A DNA stretch of 64,000 bases from Glebionis coronaria (lineage: Eukaryota > Streptophyta > Magnoliopsida > Asterales > Asteraceae). The stretch spans positions 494,905,627 through 494,969,626 of the forward strand of contig CM046881.1 in assembly GCA_025667525.1 (NCBI GenBank), given 5' to 3'. The position numbers and the translations under genes are program-made. Below are positions 49,807 through 59,117 of this stretch, piece after piece (the first letter of the stretch is position 1; the number at the start of each line of letters is the position of its first letter). The notes below the pieces were generated by a model. That model was not told the DNA's origin. It saw nothing but the letters and a program-made list of their open reading frames with translations, and ran no database searches.

Positions 49807-52028
49807 AGTTGTTGTCGGCAAAACTCTTTGTGTATCTCTTGTAATTTGTACATCATCTTCAAATTGCTTCCCCTCAATTGTAGCATGTATGTCTTCCCCT
49901 TTTTGTCACATCAACATGGAAGTAAACAATGTATGCAATCTTGAAGATTCTCCAAATGTAGGCTCTATGTAATGATCTTGAAGAAAAATAACTATAATAA
50001 TCTTGATGTAGAAGTAGAATAACCCAACCTTGTGTTCCATGTATTGCACTATCCATGTGATGAAGAACTTATACTGATGATTAAATATAAGTAGACCTCG
50101 ATCCCTTGTCAATATTCTCATCCTTTGTGAGACACTGAGCACGATAATGTAACTCCTTCAAGTGTTATGACAAATCTTCGTCACCAACCGTGTAAGCATG
50201 AACAAGTTACCTCTAAAGAATAATGTTGACTAGGCACCATCTTTAAAGATATAATAGAACACAAGCTCGCGAAAATCTTCTTCAAACATCAAACTTACCA
50301 TAAGAATTCTTCCCCTTAAGTCAACACCTCTTCACGAAGAATCTTAATCTTCATATCATATGTAAAAGCACTTAGACGGATAACTCTTTTACAAGGCTAT
50401 CCCGATTACATAATCAAATCCAATGAATTACTTCACAAAATGTTGCCAACTCGCATTAAAATCATTAATCCCTTTTAAAAGTATCCGAGCCATAAATATC
50501 AACTTGATAATCTGAATAAAAACGGAGATTCCATGTACCTTTACGTGTAAATACCTCTTTTTGTGTGCCAAAATCGTATCAATTTTCCAAACAGCAGCTA
50601 TTCCTTTGTTGTCCAATATCCACCTTTATCCAATATACCTTTCCATGTGTATTGTCCAATATCGGACAATACCTATCAACGCTTGAACAAATCTTTCTCG
50701 GACAACACACGTCAGCGTTTTCTATCAGCGTTAACCTTCTTCCTGTCAGCGTCGAATTAAGCTTTGTCAGTGGCTAGACTAGATTCCTTTGCCCATGTTG
50801 AGTGGATCCAGTACATGCAAAACAAGAATGTATATTGTTCACGTTTGTGCATCTTTAACTGTCTAGTCCTCCACAAAACTCTCGTCTATTCCATATATAA
50901 ATAGCATTCATATATCACATCCAATAGGAAGATATGATCATCTTTACATCTTCAGCATATGAAAAAAGAATAATCCTATAAAATAGTAATATCTTCATAC
51001 CATTTTAAAATTGCTGAATATTCTTGAAGATTAAACCCCACGTCTGATTAAATCACGATCTTCAAATTCTGTATCTTTTTCCCATACTGTAGCATGTGAA
51101 CCATATCCCACGTCTGTAACCCACGTCTTGTTCAATCACAAGTGTATCCCATAAAAATAGGCAAACAAATATCCTATTTTATCTTGACCAATAGAATTCC
51201 ATGTAAACATAGAAATCATTATGTGTACGTCATATGAAAATAACTCCACATACCCATATTGAAACTCACGTGAACAATTGGGACCACTTTCTCTTTGACA
51301 TAAAAAAAACGTACTTGTATGACTTCTCTTTGGCATCGTGACTACAAGATCATAATCTGGTCCCTTGTAGAGCACACGTTCCAACTCCTACTGTTCATTC
51401 TCAGTATGCAACACACATCACCATACAGTGATATGTCTGCTGTAGTAAATTGAAAACAGATCTAGGATTTATACCAAAAACCCTAAAACAATGATTGTAA
51501 CAGTAGGCATAAATGTTGAAATCCACAGCAACAAAAATTTATAACTCCATCAAGTAATCACATTCAAGAACATAGATCAATTTAGGGTTTATCACAGAAA
51601 CCCTAATATGTCAAATCAAGACCCTTGCGCTGCATCTCCACATATGACTTGTTGCTAGGGTTCATCATCAATCTATGATGAATCAACTCCCCAAGGCTAG
51701 CAACATCTTTTCTTGAATCAGGAACAATAAACAAGTATTCTAGGGCTTATGAATCAAACCCTAAAAACAAAATCTATCTCTGCAACCAACTTCGACGCCT
51801 AATAACTTTTGATTGAGGGTAAAACTTGACAATCCCTCTGATGGATGTCTAGACATATGTATATAGAACACACACAAGAAATTTCGTGACGATCCAACGA
51901 TCTAATAAAAAGTTATGACCTTCTGAATACTGCTGCGCACACAAAAACGTCCAGAAAAACCCTAGACGGATTTTTATTTTCTTCTCAATACACGAACACC
52001 TTGTTGGTCCTAGCATCACGAGCCAACC
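49807..52028 (-). other. Non-coding interior of ORF-less element
   Basis: 2.2 kb without a reading frame I can support on either strand; longest frames are about 60-80 codons with no recognisable domain. It contains short repeats of 'cccacgtctg' near 51040-51125. Confidence 0.7.
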
Positions 52029-52041
52029 GCTCTGATACCAA
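52029..52041 (-). promoter_or_regulatory. Primer binding site of ORF-less element (initiator Met)
   Basis: Minus strand reads TTGGTATCAGAGC, an exact match to the usual plant initiator-Met primer site, one base from the LTR end. Confidence 0.9.
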
Positions 52042-52042
52042 C

Positions 52043-52632
52043 TGTGGAAACATTGGTTTCCTCGAATCTTTTAGCTACTAGACATAGCCATTGTTCATAT
52101 GAATATACAATCAAAGAGGAAAAGAACAATAACTATGTAACAAGGTGTTTGGGCACAATAACACATGAATTAAACAAACGGATTGCTAATTATATTAATA
52201 ATCAACAATCACTAGACGTGTATACATTTAATCCCACGTCTAGTGCAACACACGCTTTAGGTTTACATCTTGTATGAATTATATGAATAAACCTAATACT
52301 CTTGGTTCCTTTTATAGTGTAAGGAATAGGGTTTACAAGAGATAAGAATGAATAAACATGTAAATCTTCTATTCAAATAAACTAATACAGAATATATTCT
52401 GCATATTTATCTAAATAGAAGCTTCCAACAACACTTGTCAATGTTTCTGTCAATGCTTGGATTGCACGTGACAATGCTTAGATTGCATTTGACAATGCTT
52501 GTCAATGTTGACTTCTGTCAACGCCTGATTTACTCTTGACAATGCCTAATTTGCTCTTGACAACGCTTAGACAAATGCCTTCATATTTTCTTCGTTTTTG
52601 AGTTTCTGCCACATCAACTTTTTGACCCAACA
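52043..52632 (-). repeat. 5' LTR of ORF-less element
   Basis: 590 bp, TGTTGGGTC...TTTCCACA on the minus strand; closely matches 49207-49796 with few substitutions. The plus-strand right flank ATTCG begins the resumed RT. Confidence 0.9.
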
Positions 52633-53118
52633 ATTCGTATAACAGCTTTCCGTACTCGATATGGACATTTTGAATTTCAAGTGATGCCTTTTGGATTAAC
52701 GAACGCGCCTGCCGTATTCATGGACTTGATGAATTGTGTGTGCAAGTCGTATTTGGATAAGTTTGTTATCGTATTCATTGTTGATATTCTCATTTATTCC
52801 AAGAGTGAAGAAGAACATGAGAGGCATTTAAGGATAATTTTGGAATTGTTGAAGAACGAGAAGCTGTATGCGAAGTTCTCGAAGTGCGAGTTTTGGTTGA
52901 AATCAGTGCAATTTCTGGGACACGTGATTGATAGTGAAGGTGTTCGTGTGGATCCTGCTAAGATTGAGGCAATCAAAGATTGGTCGGTACCAACAACGCC
53001 GACTGAAGTTCGCCAATTTCTTGGTCTAGCTGGGTATTATAGAATGTTTATCGAGAAGTTTTCACTAATTGATAAACCATTAACTAAGCTTACTGAAAAG
53101 AATCGAGTATTTGAATGA
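52633..53118 (+). pseudogene. Chromovirus RT, second part, catalytic Asp lost
   Basis: Palm and thumb of [34 protein letters not shown], then [11 protein letters not shown] where the family has F(I/V)DD, so the first catalytic aspartate is replaced by valine. Next come [15 protein letters not shown] and [20 protein letters not shown] at 53116 stands where a Trp codon is expected. Confidence 0.85.
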
Positions 53119-53744
53119 GGATTAGAAGAGGGGGCTGCATTTAATACGCTGAAGAATAAGTTGTGTTCTGCGCCGATTTTGTCTTTGCCAGAAGGATCTG
53201 AAGATTTTGTAGTGTATTGTGACGCGTCTCATAAAGGATTTGGAGCTGTGTTGATGCAAAGGGAGAAAGTGATAGCTTATGCGTCGAGACAATTAAGGAA
53301 GCATGAAGAGAATTATACTACTCATGATTTAGAACTTAGAGCTGTGATTTTTGCTTTGAAGCTATGGAGACACTACTTGTATGGAACCAAGTGTGTGGTT
53401 TTCACTGATCATAAAAGTCTGCAACATATTTTGGATAAAAAGGAATTGAATATGAGACAAAGGAGATGGGTAGAATTGCTGAGTGACTATGACTGCGAGA
53501 TTCGTTACCACCCTGGTAAAGCGAATGTGGTAGCTGATGCACTTAGTAGAAAGGAAAGAGATAAGTCTTTAAGAGCTAGAGCTTTGGTAATGATGGAAAG
53601 TATTGATTTGGCAGAAGTGATATTGAAAGCCCAAGCTAATGGTTTGTAGAAAGAAAACATTGAGGCAGAAAATCTGGGTACAATATTGAAACCATTGTTT
53701 GTAGTAAGGCCGAATGGATTGAGATATTTTGAGAATAGGATTTG
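53119..53744 (+). pseudogene. Chromovirus RNase H and connection region
   Basis: RNase H with [39 protein letters not shown] and FTDHKSLQ, ending [12 protein letters not shown]. After a TAG at 53647 (Gln codon decay) the frame continues as KENIEAENLGTI and LRYFENRI, the start of the pre-integrase linker. The element is then cut off by a Copia-type LTR. Confidence 0.85.
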
Positions 53745-54450
53745 TGTTGGGTCAATTCAGTGCCTGATTTGTCCCTTGTACAGGATTTTTATGAAAAGCA
53801 GCCTAAGTAGTGTTAGTCACTGAACTTACGTATGTTACAAGTTTAGTGTGTCATTCTTTAGAGTTCTTTAGAATCTACGAGATAGACCCGTCATTAGCTG
53901 AGGCATCTCAGTAAGTGTGCAAAGAATCAAGGATGATGGAGTTAGTAAGTGATGACATAACAGCTTACTAACTCCTCGAGACTATTACTTATTACAAGAC
54001 CTGAAGACGTTAGAAGACCTGAAGAAGTGTCTGTCTGAAGTATTAGTGGAAGACTACAAAGTACAAGGTGGTTACTTGTATTTTAGTAAAGGCTTCTCAA
54101 GGAAGCTTTACACCTACTATATATATGTGGTCCTTGTAATAGAATAGGTTAATGATTCCCACCACAGAAAACACACATGTAACACTTTAGTGGATAACGG
54201 TTTCATCCTCCCATTGTTGCATATGCTTAGCTAGCTATGAACATGGGAGTTTATTTTGTCATTCATTGCCCGGTTGTTATTTCGCAAACAACCGGGCAAG
54301 TCTTGTATATTTGTTGATTCATTATTAATAAGATATACATACGATGAAAAGTACAAGCTTGTGTTATTAGTTAGTCAATTGGTTTAATTGTGCAAATGTT
54401 CTTCATAAATACTTGTTGATTGATGTTTGCACAAGTTTCGTGGACCAACA
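53745..54450 (+). mobile_element. Copia-type LTR (706 bp), solo or truncated
   Basis: Starts TGTTGGGTC and ends GGACCAACA, matching inverted ends. TATATATAT box near 54118 and transcript-start-like sequence follow. Flanks ATTTG (left) and ATTGG (right) could be a 4-of-5 target duplication, favouring a solo LTR. But the right flank TTGGTACAAGC also resembles a degraded initiator-Met primer site, and the chromovirus does not visibly resume, which favours a truncated element. Confidence 0.65.
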
Positions 54451-55300
54451 ATTGGTACAAGCTTTGTTGATTGATGTCTAAACTAAATGTTTACAACCTT
54501 CTGCTGCTAATGTTGTACATTTATAGAAGAATGAACATTGTATTTGGATATTGTTAAAATAATATCCACAAAACCTTATCCCCTCCACCTCCTAGCATCC
54601 ACCACCGTCACATATCTCCCCACCCCTAAAAACACAATCCTTCGTAAAAAAACACATACGAAAATACAGTCACCTATCCCTCATCTATTCTATCACGTCA
54701 ATTCACCTTCTCCCTTCTTCCCACCTTCTCCTTTCTTAAAACCAACACACACCTACAATATCCTTATCTCCTTCTCACCACTCCCACCATCACATTCAAA
54801 TCTATTCTACATCAAACAAATATCTTCTCTAACGAATCTCTCATCAACAACATCTTCAAAATCATAACCAGTATCCACCATTTCACAAAACACATGAACT
54901 AATGGAATACACACCAACAATTCCCTCATATCAAGTTAACCCGATACAAGAAAAATCGAGACAACATGAAGAAGAACGATTTCGTTTCTAGTGGCCACAG
55001 ATTCGGATCGTTTGAATCAAAGAATCGAGTAATTCTTTTGGGTTTATAATGATTTGATGTTCTTTTGGAGTTTTCGATGTATAATTTTTCAAATTGGTGG
55101 TTATGATGGATTGGAAATTAGATCTCCAGTTAGATGTTGTTTGTATGAAGCATATGTGACCAATGATATGGTGTGTCGTAGATGATGATGAAGTGATTAG
55201 GGGATTTGGGCTGCGTAAAAAAGAAAAAATGGAAAAAGGTGTCATGCTTTGGTCGCTGTATCTTAGAACCCACAACTCACCAAGCACCACTGAAGCCTCA
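54451..55300 (+). other. Unassigned island, possible host gene fragment
   Basis: 850 bp not matching the surrounding elements. A pyrimidine-rich stretch (ccttctcccttcttcccacc, 54706-54850) like a plant 5' UTR precedes a His/Gln-rich open stretch of about 45 codons (about 54836-54990) containing MEYTPTIPSYQVNPIQ and REKSRQHEEER-like sequence, ending in TAG. No family recognised, and chance is not excluded. The remainder up to the Athila LTR has no ORF. Confidence 0.3.
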
Positions 55301-56114
55301 TGATAGGTGTGTAAACACCCATCTTTTCTACCACTTATTTCTTGCTAAAACAAGACCAAAACGCGTATTTAATGTCATTTGTTTGGAATTATGCGTGGTT
55401 TGTGTGTTTGTTATGTTTTCAGAGCCAACCGGATAAATATTGAAGAAAACATGGGATTGCACGGGTTTTATCAAGGAAAAAGACTGAAGACGAAGTCTAT
55501 TGTCCAAGAGATGCAAAAGATTTGAAGTCAATGGGCCTATTTGAAGATTTATCGAAGAAAAGGACCAAAGACGGAAGATTTACACATGTCGAAGAAACTC
55601 AAGTCTATTTAACGAAGAAATTAAAAGACGAGTTGAATTTAATCGACGACAAATCCCGAATCAGAATCGAAAACGTCAATGATAGGTGTGAAAACACCCA
55701 TCTTTTTACCACTTAATTACAATAATAACCAAGCCAAAACGTGTATTTTATGTCGTAAATGTCGGAATTATGCGTGGTTTGTGTTTTTATTGTGATTTAG
55801 GACGAAAAGGTGAAAAGTGGAGAAAACACGGGCATTCACAGGCTTTTATAGAAGAAAACGACAAAAGACGAAGTCAAGAAATCAAGAGTGCAAAAAGAAC
55901 GGAAGTCCAAGGCCTATTCTGAAGATTTATCGAAGAACAAGTCTAAAGACGGAAGTTTACTTAAAGCCGAAGAACTCGAGTCTAATAAATAAATAAATTA
56001 TAAGACGAGTTTAATTAATCCCGAGACAAAGTCGATAAAGTCGAAGAACTTAAAAGACGAGAAGACGTGAAGAAAGAAAGAAAGAGGAGGCAACACATGC
56101 ACCTCCCCATTTCC

Positions 56115-56122
56115 TATAAATA
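56115..56122 (+). promoter_or_regulatory. TATA box of nested solo LTR
   Basis: TATAAATA in ttcctataaataccctcc, about 435 bp into the LTR, the same offset as in the complete Athila LTR. Confidence 0.65.
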
Positions 56123-56688
56123 CCCTCCTAAATTCATTTAGGAGGGTTGGTTAGTTTTTAGTTAGTTTAGTTTTCCTTTTCATTTTGTAGGTGATTCTAG
56201 AGAGAGAAAGTGACAGTTTCTCTCACTAGGATCCCAATCTTTCATCTTCCTTTCTTGTTGTTTTTAATCAAATCTTTTCTTGTGATAGCTTAATTCTTGG
56301 TTTAAGCTTATTCTTATTCTACTTTTCTTAGCTTTTACTTGTTCTTAATCCGTATTTCTTTACAAATTTTGTTTAAGTTTTATGTTTGATTTATGAAAAG
56401 GTTTATCTTTTGGTTAATCTAAGTTTCCTACGAATCAAGCTTTGAGCTTGACATGCTTATTGGCTTAATTTGTGTCTAGCTTATTGTTTTAAGTTTTCTT
56501 AAAAAGTTGTAGTCTTTTTAAAGTTTGTTTATTTTGTGTTTTTATAAAGTTTATGAATTTTGTCTTTTAAAAGGCTTTCAAATTTATGCTTATTAAGTTG
56601 TTCAAGTTTCGGTTTAGTAGCTTATTGTATGTGCTTATTATGTTTTAAGCTTACCACCAATTTCGGTTTAAGGTTGGTTTCCATCGCA

Positions 56689-56952
56689 ATATAAGGGTTT
56701 TATACATTCCGACGGGCAGCCTATGTTCCATCGCAATAACCATTCTTGGTTCTACTTTGCGATGGCTTGTGTTTCATCCCCCTTATTCCGATCGGGATTG
56801 CGATCGCTCATTGCGATCGCATATTCCGACGGAGTTTAAGGTTTCTTTAAGTCGAAATGCTGCCCAATTTTCTATAGCCACTTTCCGATGAATTTTGGTA
56901 CTTTAGTTACTCCGACAGTTTTTATTTTTAGACATTCCGATAGTTTAAAATA

Positions 56953-56986
<34 letters not shown>

Positions 56987-57054
56987 AACATTCCGACACA
57001 ACAAACCACATTCCGATGGATTCACATTTACACATTGCGATGGATTAAAGAATG
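56689..57054 (+). repeat. ATTCCGA / ATTGCGATGG motif cluster in solo LTR
   Basis: At least a dozen copies of CATCGCAAT, ATTGCGATC and (C)ATTCCGA(C/T)(G/A)G in both orientations. They include two perfect GCGATCGC palindromes at 56800 and 56813. The cluster lies about 570 bp downstream of the TATA box and is interrupted by a poly-A run. Confidence 0.8.
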
Positions 57055-57710
57055 TCATGCTAGCTTGCTAGCTTACATTATTTTCCCGCTTTTTTTAGCT
57101 AGTAGCTTGCTAGCTTGAGCTAGCTGGCTGCTAGCTTGTTTATTTATTGTTTTTGTTCCGTAGTTGTTTAGTTTAATCTGAAAGTTGTTCCGATTTAATT
57201 TCTGAAAGTTACGTATTTTTAGTTAATTTTTTCGTCTAATTTTAAAATTAATATTTTTTCGTAAAGTTCAAGTTTTATCTTTTATTTAGTACCCGCTTTA
57301 GGTTTTGCCTCGTTTAATTTTAAAGTACCCACTTAGTTTTATTCTCTCCTTTTTCATTAAGTAAACTTTATTTTCGAGTCGATAGTTAATTTCTTCGTTT
57401 AGTTTTATTTTTATTAATTGTTTCGCTTTAAATTACGTTTTATTATTTAAATTGTTTTGTTTTTATTAATTAATCGCTTTTAGTTTATTGTTTTTATTTT
57501 GTGCATTTACCTTTTAAGTAGAATACATAACCAAACCATTTTATTTGCCACCAAGAACAACTGAGTCGCACTTTGAACCGTGATCAATTCGAGAAGATAC
57601 CGAGAAACGAACTTTCAACTAGTAAAATACCCACATTAGTCAACTTTTCTGAAAAGACGAGAAGACAAAAAGAAGGGAAGAAAGCCCACTCACCAACCAA
57701 GGGAGAAGCC

Positions 57711-57718
57711 TATAAATA
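57711..57718 (+). promoter_or_regulatory. TATA box of second Athila LTR
   Basis: TATAAATA in agcctataaatactcc, aligned with the TATA box of the complete element at 34761 through the shared preceding CCCACTCACCAACCAA. Confidence 0.7.
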
Positions 57719-58138
57719 CTCCTCCCACTCACACATTCGATCTCTCTCTTCCTTTTCCAGTTATTTTTCTTCTTCCTAGTTTTTAGGAACCATTTCCCTT
57801 AAGGAGTGGTTTTAATCTTTGTTTGATTTATCTTCCAATCTTGTAAGTTAATCTTTGTTGTTTGAATCTTAATTGATTAATACAAATCATCTTTTGATCT
57901 TTCCATAATCTTGTTCTTCATATCTTTTTGATTCTTAGTTCTTGAATTTCATACGTTGGTTTTGATTGTCAAAAGTATGTGGGTTTTGTGATTTTTGTTG
58001 TTTGGATTCAAGTTTTCTTTGAGTAAAAGATTAGTGGTAAAATTGGTTAAAGTTTGGATCAATAACTTGGTGATTTTTGGTCTTGATTTCGTGTTCTGTA
58101 ACTTCCCTGTTCTTCGTCCCACTTTCTGATCTTGCCCA

Positions 58139-58643
58139 GATTCCGAATAGGGAATCTGGGGTTGTGTCTATCCGGAACTTTCCTTTATTCCGAATAGGGG
58201 TTTTCTCCTTATTGGTTATTCGGAACTTTTCATTTATTCCGAATGAGGGTCTAAATTTCTTGTCTATTCGGAACTTTTAAATATTCCGAGTAGGGGTTCC
58301 TTCCGAGTTTTTCCGAATAGAGCTTTTTCTAAAAATATTCCGCATAAGGTCACTTTCAATTTCTCTATTCGGAATATTTCATATTCCGAATTGCCCTCAT
58401 TATTCCGCATAAGAGTATTTTTCCGAATAGCATTCATTGTTCCGAATAGAGCTATTTTCCGAATAGCTCTACTTTCCGAATTGATCCATTATTCCGAATA
58501 GCTTAAACTTTCCGCATGATCATAACTTTCCGCATGGAACAAAATATTCCGAATAATCATACTTTCCGAATAGTGCATTTCCAGAGTATTCCGAATAGGA
58601 TATTTTCCAATTATTCCGAGTAAGGCCAACATTCCGAATAGAA
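58139..58643 (+). repeat. TTCCGAATAG-motif array with hairpins in LTR leader
   Basis: About 25 copies of TTCCGAATAG, TTCCGCAT and their reverse complement CTATTCGGAA in 505 bp, in both orientations. Two perfect inverted repeats stand out: a 10-bp stem with 6-nt loop at 58135-58160 (CCCAGATTCC/GGAATCTGGG) and an 11-bp stem with 3-nt loop at 58367-58391 (ATTCGGAATAT/ATATTCCGAAT). The array starts after CTTCCCTGTTCTTCG, the same anchor that precedes the array in the complete Athila LTR. Confidence 0.9.
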
Positions 58644-58913
58644 GGATTTCAGTTTTATAGAGGTATTTTCTACTGTTTCATTTAAAGCTTCTAGTTTAGT
58701 TTTATTATTACTTGCCTTTATCATTTTAGTAGATTTAGACCAAAGCTCCCCCTTTTTAGTCACCAATTACAAACATTCCACTTTTGACCGTGATCGATTC
58801 GAGAAGATACCGAGAACGAAACAACGATTTATATCAATTGGGTACGAGCAACGCAAAGAGAGATCTTGCAAGCAAAAACCTTTTATTAACCAACCAAAAG
58901 TCAGTTATTAAAA

Positions 58914-58930
58914 TGGCGCCGCTGCCGGCT
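58914..58930 (+). promoter_or_regulatory. Primer binding site (tRNA-Asp type)
   Basis: TGGCGCCGCTGCCGGCT, three bases after the LTR end; one mismatch within the first 15 bases of the expected plant tRNA-Asp complement. Confidence 0.9.
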
Positions 58931-59117
58931 CTTTTCGTAAGGATCAACGGTTTCTTGTGAGAAAAATTGGATTTTGGGATCCGTTCTTTCGGGAACGTTA
59001 TTTTCAAGCACAAAAATTTTCAAAAATCCATAAAAATATAAAATTTTCAAAAATACAAAAACAATATAAAACCTATAAAAACCAAAAATATTTTCTCTTG
59101 CATTTTCTTTTTAGTGT

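Larger units (their letters stand above)
49207..52632 (-). mobile_element. ORF-less LTR retrotransposon (3.4 kb), minus strand
   Basis: Two 590-bp LTRs in direct orientation (49207-49796 and 52043-52632) around a 2.2-kb non-coding interior. On the minus strand a primer binding site TTGGTATCAGAGC lies next to the 5' LTR (52029-52041) and a polypurine tract AGGGGAAGAT next to the 3' LTR (49797-49806). Target duplication is ATTCA/ATTCG, one mismatch. It splits the RT of the decayed chromovirus. No gag or pol anywhere inside, so it must borrow proteins; size and signals suggest a non-autonomous Copia-type element. Confidence 0.9.
29771..53744 (+). mobile_element. Decayed Tekay-like chromovirus, multiply interrupted
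   Basis: Order of parts: 5' LTR, primer binding site, leader, upstream ORF relic, gag start, [insertion 34178-47487], gag remainder with zinc knuckles, protease, RT first half, [insertion 49207-52632], RT second half, RNase H, then loss at 53744 where a Copia LTR begins. Integrase, chromodomain and 3' LTR are not found in the window. Protease with GMDWL and RT with [20 protein letters not shown] sequence fit the chromovirus branch of Ty3/Gypsy; the Tekay assignment is by gag/RT resemblance. Many stops and frameshifts make it non-functional. Confidence 0.8.
55680..57638 (+). mobile_element. Nested solo LTR of related Athila family (1959 bp)
   Basis: Starts TGATAGGTGTGAAAACACCC and ends CCCACATTA. 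GTCAA lies immediately before (55675-55679) and after (57639-57643), a perfect 5-bp target duplication, and the host LTR is continuous across it when compared with 34686-34700. With no internal region it is a solo LTR left by LTR-LTR recombination. It has its own TATA box at 56115, a cluster of ATTCCGACGG/ATTGCGATGG motifs at 56689-57054, a 28-A run at 56958 and a GCTAGCTT-rich patch near 57060-57140. Confidence 0.9.
55301..58910 (+). repeat. 5' LTR of second Athila element (with nested insertion)
   Basis: Opens TGATAGGTGTGTAAACACCC, as in the other Athila LTR, and ends GTTATTA three bases before the primer site, so its terminal dinucleotide is TA rather than CA. Without the nested 1959-bp solo LTR and one GTCAA it is about 1646 bp. 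TATA box at 57711; TTCCGAATAG array at 58139-58643. Confidence 0.82.

Noticed and set aside
54538..54867. 109-codon ORF as a continuation of chromovirus integrase
   Set aside because: Only a five-residue chance resemblance (YLDIVK); the rest is low-complexity Pro/Ser/Thr from a pyrimidine-rich stretch.
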